NCBI GenBank assembly: GCA_018402235.1
Contig: JAGYJJ010000004.1
Coordinates: 517,256-581,255 of the forward strand
DNA: 64,000 nucleotides
Direction of reading: 5' to 3'
Source: Candidatus Nanopelagicales bacterium
GTDB lineage: Bacteria; Actinomycetota; Actinomycetes; S36-B12
The notes below the pieces were generated by a model that was not told the DNA's origin, made no database searches, and worked only from the letters and a program-made list of their open reading frames with translations. The position numbers and the translations under genes were made by a program. Shown one piece after another: positions 57,212-64,000 of this stretch (position 1 is its first letter; the number at the start of each line of letters is the position of its first letter).

Positions 57212-58120
57212 ATGCGAGATGCTTGGGCCATGAAGGTTGCGATCACCGGTGCATCCGGTCTCATCGGTTCGGCATTAGTCCCCTACCTTCGTGGTCGGGG
57301 CGATGAGGTTGTGCGGCTAGTCCGCCGACCAGCCACAGCGCCGGACGAGGTCACCTGGGACCCGGCGGCGGGAACCGTCGACCTAGCGGGGCTGGAGGGC
57401 ATCGGTGCCGTGGTCCACCTCGCTGGCGCCGGCGTAGGTGATCACCGCTGGACGGATGCCTACAAGAAGACGATCCTCGACAGCCGAGTGGATGGCACCC
57501 ACACGATCGTGAAGGCCATGACAAGTCTGGACTCGCGCCCCGCAACCCTCGTGGCTGGTTCGGCGATCGGCTGGTACGGCGATACCGGCGACCGAGCCGT
57601 CGACGAGACCGCCCCGGCAGGAACCGGATTCCTCGCTGACGTGGTTCGCGCATGGGAGGCCGCGGCCGATCCTGCGCGCGAGGCTGGTATCCGCGTCACG
57701 CACGCCCGTACCGGGCTCGTGGTCGCGAAGGAAGGTGGCGCTTGGGCGAAGTTGTTCCCCCTGTTCAAACTCGGTCTTGGTGGAAAACTCGGCTCCGGCA
57801 AGCAGTACTGGTCGTGGATCTCGCTTCGCGATGAGGTCGCTGCGCTCACCTATCTGCTCGATAATCCATCGATGTCGGGCCCGGTGAATCTCACTGGGCC
57901 AGTGCCGGTAACCAATGCAGAGGTCACCTCGGTGATGGGCCAGGTGTTGGGGCGTCCCACGCTGTTTGCCGTCCCGTCCTTCGCCTTGAAGACGGTCCTG
58001 GGAGAGTTTTCAACCGAGATCCTCAGCAGTGCCCGGGTGATCCCCGAGGTGCTGGCGGAAAGTGGGTTCACCTGGCAGGACCCAACTGTCGAATCGGCGA
58101 TTCAAGCAGCGCTGAGGTAG
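57212..58120 (+). CDS. NAD-dependent epimerase, SulA/YfcH (TIGR01777-like) family
   Basis: 302 aa, or 296 from the ATG at 57230 (MKVAITGASGLIGSAL). Rossmann motif TGASGLIGSALVPYL; GAGVGDHRWTDAYKKTILDSR is the family signature; C-terminal DUF1731-like part FALKTVLGEFSTEILSSARV. Enzymatic role unproven. The corresponding mycobacterial gene lies between sucB and lipB, as here. Confidence 0.9.
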   Translation: MRDAWAMKVAITGASGLIGSALVPYLRGRGDEVVRLVRRPATAPDEVTWDPAAGTVDLAGLEGIGAVVHLAGAGVGDHRWTDAYKKTILDSRVDGTHTIVKAMTSLDSRPATLVAGSAIGWYGDTGDRAVDETAPAGTGFLADVVRAWEAAADPAREAGIRVTHARTGLVVAKEGGAWAKLFPLFKLGLGGKLGSGKQYWSWISLRDEVAALTYLLDNPSMSGPVNLTGPVPVTNAEVTSVMGQVLGRPTLFAVPSFALKTVLGEFSTEILSSARVIPEVLAESGFTWQDPTVESAIQAALR

Positions 58121-58130
58121 GGAACACGCA

Positions 58131-58181
58131 CTCGATATGACAGCTCGATACGGCAGCTCGATATGACAGCTCGGTGTGACG
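58131..58181 (+). repeat. 13-bp tandem array over the start codon of the FAD oxidoreductase
   Basis: CTCGATATGACAG (58131-58143), CTCGATACGGCAG (58144-58156), CTCGATATGACAG (58157-58169), CTCGGTGTGACG (58170-58181). Units one and three each contain an ATG. The third is the gene start (58163). Confidence 0.88.
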
Positions 58182-59449
58182 TAGTGGTCGTGGGGGCCGG
58201 TCTGGCCGGCCTGGCCGCTGCCCGACAGTTGTCCATCCACGGCGTCGACGTATCGATTGTCGAAGCTGCCGATGCAGTCGGAGGGCGCGTCCGTACCGAC
58301 ACGGTGGATGGGTTCACACTCGACCGCGGTTTCCAGCTCTACAACCCCGCTTACCCCGAAGCCGCCCGGGTACTCGACCACGAGGCCCTCGACCTCAAGC
58401 CGCTGGTTCGCGGAATGAACGTCGTTCGAAACGGAAGGCGGGGCCGGACCATGCTGCACCTGGCCGATCCGCGAAGCCCCAGCAATTGGCACGCATCTGC
58501 GCTATCCCCCGCGGCTGGCAGCCTGAAGAGCAAAGCAGCCTTTGCGAAGTACGCACTAAATGCGTCCAAACTCCACGGCCGTGAGTTCGACCAGCGCCCT
58601 GATGAACCCGCGCAAGTGGCACTAGCCCGAGCCGGAATCGATGCCGCGATGATCGACGAAGTCATCAAACCTTTCCTCACCGGGGTATTCCTGGAACCAC
58701 ACTTGATGACGTCGAGGCGCTTCATGGATGCGGTTCTCGCGAGCTTCATCAAGGGGACGCCCTCGTTGCCCAGTGCAGGAATGCAGGCGATCCCCGAACA
58801 ACTTGCTGCCGCCCTACCCGACCATTTCCTGCGGTTGTCCACACCCGTGATCTCCATCGGAGCAAACCATGTTGACACGAGTGCTGGACGCATCGAAGCA
58901 CGCGCGGTGATCCTCGCCACCGACGCGCCCAATGCAGATCAGCTACTACCCGAAGCCGGAATTCGCACCCAGGGCAACTGCGTAACAACCTGGTATCACG
59001 CCGTAAGCGCTCACGATCTTGGGCAGCCACTCGCCGGCGGGCGAAGCATTCTCACCGTGGATGCCCATCGGCGTGGACCAGTCATCAACACGGTTCCCTT
59101 GAGTTACGCAGTTCCCACGTACGCCCCCGCGGGCACGGTGTTGGTGTCGTCGTCGACCCTTGACGTTGTGACCGAGGCCGACGTTCGTTCACACATCGGG
59201 TACCTCTACGGAGTAGATACCTCCACATGGGAGTCCATCGGCACCTACACGATCCCTCACGCACTGCCTTCCATGCGTCCGCCCATGCGAGTGTCAACGC
59301 CGCCGCAGCAAGGGCCGGTCATCGTCGCTGGCGATTACACAGCCACCGCCAGCATCCAAGGCGCCATGGTGAGTGGACGCCGGGCGGCCGATCACGCTCT
59401 TGCCCGGCTCGGAATCCACAAACCGGACGAACGTAGGGTTGTCGCATGA
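58163..59449 (+). CDS. FAD-dependent amine-oxidase/phytoene-desaturase-like oxidoreductase
   Basis: 428 aa. Dinucleotide-binding [21 protein letters not shown]-motif [20 protein letters not shown], and a C-terminal FAD-binding segment [20 protein letters not shown]. Family members oxidise amines, protoporphyrinogen or carotenoids; substrate is not assignable. An upstream in-frame-less mini-ORF (58137-58166, ten codons with stop) ends with TGA overlapping this ATG. Stop overlaps lipB by 4 bp. Confidence 0.85.
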   Translation: MTARCDVVVVGAGLAGLAAARQLSIHGVDVSIVEAADAVGGRVRTDTVDGFTLDRGFQLYNPAYPEAARVLDHEALDLKPLVRGMNVVRNGRRGRTMLHLADPRSPSNWHASALSPAAGSLKSKAAFAKYALNASKLHGREFDQRPDEPAQVALARAGIDAAMIDEVIKPFLTGVFLEPHLMTSRRFMDAVLASFIKGTPSLPSAGMQAIPEQLAAALPDHFLRLSTPVISIGANHVDTSAGRIEARAVILATDAPNADQLLPEAGIRTQGNCVTTWYHAVSAHDLGQPLAGGRSILTVDAHRRGPVINTVPLSYAVPTYAPAGTVLVSSSTLDVVTEADVRSHIGYLYGVDTSTWESIGTYTIPHALPSMRPPMRVSTPPQQGPVIVAGDYTATASIQGAMVSGRRAADHALARLGIHKPDERRVVA

Positions 59450-60108
59450 CCGTGACGTCTGCTCCAACGGGGATGACGATCGAACGGGTGGGCTTGGGCG
59501 TCGACGCCATTGAGTACCAGCAGGGCTGGGACCTTCAACGAAGCGTTCACGCCAGCGTCGTGGCGGGGGCTCCCAACACTGTCCTTCTCCTGGAGCACGC
59601 GGCCGTCTACACGGCCGGCCGGCGCACCGAGTCATTCGAGCGCCCCCTGGATGGAACGCCCGTTGTGGATGTCGATCGGGGCGGGAAGATCACCTGGCAC
59701 GGACCCGGACAACTCGTCGGGTATCCCATCGTGCGGTTACCCGATCCCATCGACGTAGTTGCCTACGTCCGTCGCATCGAGCAGATGCTCATCGAGGTGT
59801 GCCGGGAATTCGGTGTACCCGGCGTGCAGATCGAAGGTCGAAGTGGGGTATGGATCGCTGCTGACTCTCAAGGACCCGATCGCAAGGTGGCCGCTATCGG
59901 AATTCGCGTAGCGCAAGGAGTGACCATGCATGGTTTCGCACTCAACTGCGATTGTGATCTCACAGCGTTCGATCGCATTGTTCCGTGCGGAATCTCCGAT
60001 GCGAGTGTGACCTCACTTCGCAAGGAAACCGGACGAGCCGTGACCGTCCACGATGTGCTTCCCCACGTGGAGGCACGCCTTCCGCTGTTGTCAGGAGCCA
60101 GATCATGA
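59446..60108 (+). CDS. lipB: Octanoyl-(acyl carrier protein):protein N-octanoyltransferase
   Basis: Moves octanoyl from ACP to lipoyl domains (such as those of SucB and GcvH). 220 aa. [20 protein letters not shown] and [14 protein letters not shown] are family motifs. Catalytic Lys147 in [11 protein letters not shown] and Cys181 in [18 protein letters not shown] overlaps on both sides link it to the FAD oxidoreductase and lipA. Confidence 0.96.
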   Translation: MTVTSAPTGMTIERVGLGVDAIEYQQGWDLQRSVHASVVAGAPNTVLLLEHAAVYTAGRRTESFERPLDGTPVVDVDRGGKITWHGPGQLVGYPIVRLPDPIDVVAYVRRIEQMLIEVCREFGVPGVQIEGRSGVWIAADSQGPDRKVAAIGIRVAQGVTMHGFALNCDCDLTAFDRIVPCGISDASVTSLRKETGRAVTVHDVLPHVEARLPLLSGARS

Positions 60109-61070
60109 GCGTGTATTCGGGTACCGACGGCCAGGGTCGCAAGATGCTGCGTATCGAAGCACGCAATGCTGAAGTTCCCATCGAACGCAAGCCGCCGTGG
60201 ATCAAGACCCGCATGCGCACCGGGCCTGAGTACCAGCGAATCAAGGAACTCGTGAAAAGCGAAGGCCTGCACACGGTCTGCCAAGAAGCCGGCTGTCCCA
60301 ATATCTTTGAATGCTGGGAAGACCGTGAAGCAACCTTCCTCATTGGTGGCGAGCAGTGCACGCGCCGCTGCGACTTCTGTCAGATCGACACAGGCAAGCC
60401 CTCTCCACTCGACACCGATGAACCGCGTCGAGTTGCGGAGTCCGTCGAGACCATGGGACTGCGATACGCAACGGTCACAGGCGTGGCGCGTGATGATCTG
60501 CCCGACGAAGGCGCCTGGCTTTATGCCGAGACGGTACGCCGCATTCACGGACTGGGCATGGGAACCAAGGTTGAACTCCTTATCCCGGACTTCTCTGGCA
60601 ACCCTGCTCTCCTCGGTCAGGTGTTCGAGGCTTCCCCTGAAGTCCTGGCCCATAACGTTGAGACAGTCCCCAGAATCTTCAAGCGGATACGGCCAGCGTT
60701 CCGCTACGACCGCAGCCTTGATGTCATCACCCAGGCTCGCGCCGTGGGACTCGTGACCAAGAGCAATCTCATCTTGGGCATGGGCGAGACCCGCGAGGAG
60801 GTCGAACAAGCCCTTCGCGACCTCCACGACGCCGGCTGCGAATTGATCACCATCACCCAGTACCTGCGACCCACGCCGCGTCATCACCCGGTGGAACGTT
60901 GGGTCAACCCGGAAGAGTTCGTCGAATTGGCGGATGTAGCAACCGATATCGGTTTCGCGGGAGTGATGAGTGGTCCGCTGGTTCGCTCGAGTTACCGGGC
61001 TGGCCGGCTCTATGAGCAAGCCCTTGCCGCTCGGGCTTCTGGTGATCGTGCCAGCATCACGGTCACGTGA
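60105..61070 (+). CDS. lipA: Lipoyl synthase
   Basis: Radical-SAM enzyme inserting two sulfurs into octanoyl groups. 321 aa. Auxiliary cluster cysteines 59, 64, 70 in [12 protein letters not shown]; radical-SAM cysteines 85, 89, 92 in CTRRCDFC. C-terminal R-S motif in [13 protein letters not shown] at 60105 overlaps the lipB stop; the open frame from 59985 is read-through. Stop overlaps the MOSC gene (GTGA). Confidence 0.97.
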   Translation: MSVYSGTDGQGRKMLRIEARNAEVPIERKPPWIKTRMRTGPEYQRIKELVKSEGLHTVCQEAGCPNIFECWEDREATFLIGGEQCTRRCDFCQIDTGKPSPLDTDEPRRVAESVETMGLRYATVTGVARDDLPDEGAWLYAETVRRIHGLGMGTKVELLIPDFSGNPALLGQVFEASPEVLAHNVETVPRIFKRIRPAFRYDRSLDVITQARAVGLVTKSNLILGMGETREEVEQALRDLHDAGCELITITQYLRPTPRHHPVERWVNPEEFVELADVATDIGFAGVMSGPLVRSSYRAGRLYEQALAARASGDRASITVT

Positions 61071-61609
61071 AGAACGACGTCGCTGCGCGTGTAGCCGCCA
61101 CCCACGTGTGGCCTTCCGACATGTCCGCACCAGTTTCGGTGGACTGTCTTGAACTGGACTGGGGTGGCCCGATCGGTGACCGGCACCATGGCGAACTCAT
61201 GGCCTCCGACACCCGTCAGTCCCGCGTCTTTCCCCGAGGCACAACCATCCGCAACCATCGGCAGTTGTCGCTCGTGGACCTAAGCGAACTTGCTCAAATC
61301 GCGACAGCCCTCGGGATTCCCCGCATCGATCCGGGGGTCATCGCCGACAACATATGCACCGAGGGGATCGAGAACTTGACGGACCTGCCACGGATGACGC
61401 GATTGGCGTTTCCTTCCGGTGCGGTTCTCATGCTCGGCGGACCAAATGCCCCCTGCACGATTGCCGGCGACATGGTGGCGCGCACCTACGGTTCACGCGT
61501 CGAGGCCTTCCCCAAAGCCGCTATTGGACGCCGCGGCGTGACAGCCTGGGTGGAAAGGCCTGGGCTCGTGAAGCCCAGCGACGCCATCACCGTGCTGCCG
61601 CCCGACTAG
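61067..61609 (+). CDS. MOSC domain protein
   Basis: 180 aa. MOSC fold with [11 protein letters not shown] near residue 33, [17 protein letters not shown] with the conserved Cys, and [19 protein letters not shown] domains carry sulfur from a cysteine persulfide or bind molybdenum cofactor. It is coupled by GTGA to lipA, an enzyme that consumes sulfur; a role in sulfur supply is a guess. Confidence 0.85.
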   Translation: MKNDVAARVAATHVWPSDMSAPVSVDCLELDWGGPIGDRHHGELMASDTRQSRVFPRGTTIRNHRQLSLVDLSELAQIATALGIPRIDPGVIADNICTEGIENLTDLPRMTRLAFPSGAVLMLGGPNAPCTIAGDMVARTYGSRVEAFPKAAIGRRGVTAWVERPGLVKPSDAITVLPPD

Positions 61610-61633
61610 CCGGAACAACTAGGCTCCAGCCTC

Positions 61634-62305
61634 GTGGGAAAGATTCGCTCCAGCCTGAAGGCCATCGGTCAGAACTGGTCGATGACGCAAGCCGTCTTTC
61701 GCTTCCTATGGGCCGAAGTGCTCGGGATTTTCCTCGGCGTCGTCGCCATCGTGGCCATCCCCGTAGCGATCTTCGTCAATTGGCTCACCGCGATCTTGAT
61801 CGCGCTGCCCCTGGGCCTCCTGGCCGCCACGTACTGGTTCAGTCGGCGGGCCATGCGCGCCGCCTACGCCCGCATCGAGGGCCAGCCCGGAGCCGCCGCT
61901 GCCGTGATCGAGTCACTACGCGGCAAGTGGGCGGTCACCCCAGCCGTGGCGATCAGCCGCAGTGAGGACATGGTTTCCCGGGTGGTCGGCAAACCGGGCG
62001 TGATACTCGTGTCCGAGGGGCCACCTACCCGAGTCGGACACATGCTGGCCAACGAGCGCAAGAAGACCGCGCGCTGGCTTCCCGATATCCCGATCTATGA
62101 GATCCAGGTGGGCGACGACGAAGGTCAGGTCACCTTGGGGCGCCTGCAAAAGACACTCTCGAAACTGCCCAGGAACCTGCGGGGCGCTGAAGTGACCGAG
62201 GTACGCAGGCGACTCGAAGCTTTGGGCAACGTCCAGCAGAACATGCCCATCCCCAAGGGCCCGATGCCCACCAGCCCGCGCCAGGTACGCCGGCAACGCC
62301 GGTAA
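61634..62305 (+). CDS. DUF4191 membrane protein
   Basis: 223 aa. Two transmembrane helices (about 28-50 and 54-75: VLGIFLGVVAIVAIPVAIFV, AILIALPLGLLAATYWF) followed by a cytosolic basic domain with AAAVIESLRGKWAVTPAVAI and ending in RRQRR. Conserved actinobacterial family located between lipA and glnA. Function unknown. GTG start; TAGGCT lies 8 nt upstream. Confidence 0.85.
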   Translation: MGKIRSSLKAIGQNWSMTQAVFRFLWAEVLGIFLGVVAIVAIPVAIFVNWLTAILIALPLGLLAATYWFSRRAMRAAYARIEGQPGAAAAVIESLRGKWAVTPAVAISRSEDMVSRVVGKPGVILVSEGPPTRVGHMLANERKKTARWLPDIPIYEIQVGDDEGQVTLGRLQKTLSKLPRNLRGAEVTEVRRRLEALGNVQQNMPIPKGPMPTSPRQVRRQRR

Positions 62306-62360
62306 ATACGCAGGTAAATACGCCGGTAAGCACGCTGGTAAGCACGCTGGTTAGCGTGCT
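62301..62360. repeat. 12-bp tandem array at the DUF4191/RDD convergent junction
   Basis: GGTAAATACGCA (62301), GGTAAATACGCC (62313), GGTAAGCACGCT (62325), GGTAAGCACGCT (62337), GGTTAGCGTGCT (62349). The first unit contains the DUF4191 stop (TAA at 62303), the last contains the RDD stop (TTA at 62351). Each unit carries a TAA or TTA. Confidence 0.9.
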
Positions 62361-62728
62361 CGCACCACTACCGAACCCGCCACCCGGTCGTGCAGCCCCC
62401 GGCCCTGGTCGTCGTACACCACAGCGGGAATCACGAGCAAAATCAGCGCGGTCCGTACGACCACCCGCCATAGGGGCAGCCGGCCTCCATCAATGGATAT
62501 GACCCGTAAACCAGTGATCCGCTGCCCGAATGAGGCTCCTGTGAGCCATGTGAGAACGATCACTTCCCCAGTGAAGATCAGCAGCGTTGCAAGCATCGAC
62601 TCATTTGTGCCATAGCCGAACTGGGGGAACACCAGCAACGCCACGAGCACGCTGGCGAACCAGTCGATCAGGAATGCCACGACCCGGCGGACGAACCATG
62701 CCCGGTGTTCGGCAACGGGGTGGTCCAT
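62351..62728 (-). CDS. RDD family membrane protein
   Basis: 125 aa, three transmembrane helices. RDD motif VRRVVAFLIDWFASV (R and D positions), TGASFGQRITGLRVI, and C-terminal RGLHDRVAGSVVV. Function of the family is not established. ATG at 62728 with TACGGT 6 nt upstream. Divergent from glnA, as in mycobacteria. Confidence 0.9.
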   Translation of the reverse strand: MDHPVAEHRAWFVRRVVAFLIDWFASVLVALLVFPQFGYGTNESMLATLLIFTGEVIVLTWLTGASFGQRITGLRVISIDGGRLPLWRVVVRTALILLVIPAVVYDDQGRGLHDRVAGSVVVRAR

Positions 62729-62734
62729 GAAAAC

Positions 62735-62740
62735 ACCGTA
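62735..62740 (-). promoter_or_regulatory. Candidate -10 (TACGGT) of leaderless RDD transcript
   Basis: TACGGT, spacer GTTTTC (6 nt), ATG at 62728. In the 154-bp gap shared with the glnA promoter. Confidence 0.55.
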
Positions 62741-62882
62741 TTGGGCAAGCACCGTCTTGGCTGGTTAACACGAACGAAACAGTCGGGATACCACCCGGAC
62801 ACGACCTCTTCCTATCTTCTTCCTATATCCAGCGGCACTGGGCCGCTGAGCGAGGCGATGCACGCAAGTGCAGGAGGTGGAA

Positions 62883-64000
62883 ATGTTCAGCAACGCTGAC
62901 GAGGTCCTGAAATACATCAAGGACAACGGCGTGGAGTTCGTGGATGTTCGATTCGTAGATCTTCCCGGCGTCATGCAGCACTTCAATGTTCCGGCGGGGT
63001 CCTTTGGGCCAGAGGCCTTCGACGACGGCCTGATGTTCGACGGTTCGTCGATTCGCGGCTTCCAGTCGATCCACGAATCCGATATGAAATTGATCCCCGA
63101 TCCCGCCACCGCCTTCATCGACCCTTTCCGGTCCGCCAAGACCTTGGTCATGAACTTCTCGATTCTTGATCCCTTCACGAATGAGCCCTACAGCCGTGAC
63201 CCGCGCAACGTGGCGGCGAAGGCCGAGGCCTACCTAGCATCCACGGGTATCGCCGACACCGTCTTCTTCGGCCCCGAGGCGGAGTTCTACGTCTTCGACG
63301 ACGTTCGCTTCGAGACCAACCAGCACTCCGGCTACTACTTCATCGATTCGATCGAAGGCGCCTGGAACACCGGTCGAGTCGAAGAAGGTGGCAACCGCGG
63401 TTACAAAACCCGCTACAAGGGCGGCTATTTCCCCGTTCCCCCGGTCGATCACTACGCCGATCTGCGCGATCAGATGGTGTCCACGCTCATGCAGGTTGGC
63501 CTGCAGGTCGAGCGGTCCCACCACGAAGTGGGTACCGCCGGACAGGGCGAGATCAACTACAAGTTCAACAGCCTCCAGCACGCAGCCGACGAGGTAATGC
63601 TGTTCAAGTATGTGATTAAGAACGTGGCCTGGGATGCCGGCAAGACCGCGACCTTCATGCCCAAGCCACTCTTTGGCGATAACGGCTCAGGCATGCACTG
63701 CCATCAGTCATTGTGGAAGGGCGGCGACCCGCTGTTCTATGACGAGATGGGTTACGGCGGTCTGTCCGACCTCGCCCGCTGGTACATCGGTGGCCTGCTC
63801 AAGCACGCACCGTCGCTACTTGCGTTCACGAACCCGACCGTGAACAGTTACCACCGCCTGGTTCCTGGATACGAGGCACCCGTGAATCTCGTGTACTCCG
63901 CGCGCAACCGCTCGGCATGCATCCGCATCCCGGTCACGGGCAACTCCCCCAAGGCCAAGCGCATTGAGTTCCGCGTGCCCGATCCGTCGAGCAATCCCTA
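62883..64000 (+). CDS. glnA: Glutamine synthetase type I (C-terminus outside window)
   Basis: ATP-dependent amidation of glutamate, dodecamer. First 372 codons present (family ~475). N-terminal [20 protein letters not shown], catalytic Asp-loop [17 protein letters not shown], metal-ligand [32 protein letters not shown], and [39 protein letters not shown]. The tyrosine used for adenylylation would lie past the right edge. AGGAGGTGGAA is a strong ribosome site. No glutamine riboswitch seen in the 154-bp upstream gap. Confidence 0.97.
   Translation, partial: MFSNADEVLKYIKDNGVEFVDVRFVDLPGVMQHFNVPAGSFGPEAFDDGLMFDGSSIRGFQSIHESDMKLIPDPATAFIDPFRSAKTLVMNFSILDPFTNEPYSRDPRNVAAKAEAYLASTGIADTVFFGPEAEFYVFDDVRFETNQHSGYYFIDSIEGAWNTGRVEEGGNRGYKTRYKGGYFPVPPVDHYADLRDQMVSTLMQVGLQVERSHHEVGTAGQGEINYKFNSLQHAADEVMLFKYVIKNVAWDAGKTATFMPKPLFGDNGSGMHCHQSLWKGGDPLFYDEMGYGGLSDLARWYIGGLLKHAPSLLAFTNPTVNSYHRLVPGYEAPVNLVYSARNRSACIRIPVTGNSPKAKRIEFRVPDPSSNP

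Noticed and set aside
62729-62882. Glutamine riboswitch or GlnR box before glnA
   Set aside because: I looked for a structured element and for GTNAC-type paired boxes and saw nothing convincing by eye.

Overview
The window is a 64 kb piece of a high-GC Gram-positive (Actinomycetota, class Actinomycetia) chromosome, probably from a planktonic aquatic lineage. The evidence is gene order and gene content. The block argS-lysA-hom-thrC-thrB-rho-rpmE-prfA-prmC-sua5-wecA-atpI/B/E/F/H/A/G/D/C-cobO-murA and the block gcvT-pepA-lpd-sucB-sulA/yfcH-lipB-lipA-DUF4191-RDD-glnA are the classic mycobacterial/streptomycete orders. There is also an actinobacterial fused 2-oxoglutarate decarboxylase (Kgd), a UsfX-type anti-sigma factor with SigF, a Ni superoxide dismutase and a heliorhodopsin. 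No phage, insertion sequence or CRISPR array was seen; the only stretch above 300 bp without a protein gene is 29407-29856.

Layout. 1-3.7 kb: B12-dependent MeaA-type acyl-CoA mutase (cut by the left edge), a small membrane protein, murA, and the cob(I)alamin adenosyltransferase that makes the mutase cofactor. 3.7-12.7 kb: complete F-type ATP synthase (nine genes) plus WecA-type GlcNAc-1-P transferase. 12.7-19 kb: glyA, sua5, prmC, prfA, rpmE, rho (translation and termination). 19-25.7 kb: threonine/methionine/lysine branch (thrB, thrC, hom, lysA) and argS. 25.8-29.4 kb: cold-shock protein, two membrane proteins, tRNA-Arg(CCG) abutting yhhQ, and tgt (queuosine salvage). 29.5-29.8 kb: a stem-rich candidate non-coding RNA ending in a perfect terminator. 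29.8-34.5 kb: translationally coupled oleA-oleBC-oleD (long-chain olefin/beta-lactone pathway). 34.5-42.7 kb: mostly single genes (secreted peptidase, PAC2 protein, dynamin-like GTPase, lytic transglycosylase, thioesterase, L,D-transpeptidase, rhodanese, SDR). 42.7-46.6 kb: kgd and a small partner. 46.6-50.6 kb: sodX/sodN, a GNAT, heliorhodopsin, anti-sigma factor, SigF and a CobT-derived protein. 50.6-64 kb: gcvT, pepA, lpd, sucB, a Ca2+/Na+ exchanger, an epimerase, an FAD oxidoreductase, lipB, lipA, MOSC, DUF4191, RDD, and the start of glnA.

How genes work together. lpd and sucB are E3/E2 components of 2-oxoacid dehydrogenases. lipB and lipA make the lipoyl groups those E2s and the glycine cleavage system (gcvT) need; kgd supplies the decarboxylase. 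The mutase and CobO form a B12-dependent acyl-CoA pair. YhhQ imports a queuosine precursor that Tgt inserts into tRNA.

Most interesting points: (1) heliorhodopsin lies 16 bp upstream of an anti-sigma gene that lies 9 bp upstream of sigF, so the photoreceptor occupies the place where an anti-anti-sigma gene usually sits; NiSOD is next door. (2) At 13 genes a TANNNT hexamer ends exactly 6 nt (once 7 nt) before the start codon, a leaderless-transcript signature that also fixes several start codons. (3) A candidate structured RNA with three GCAA tetraloop hairpins. (4) Short tandem arrays (12-15 bp units) at gene borders. (5) Five genes broken at G/C runs, which looks more like sequence error than decay; sucB additionally carries a 17-bp duplication.
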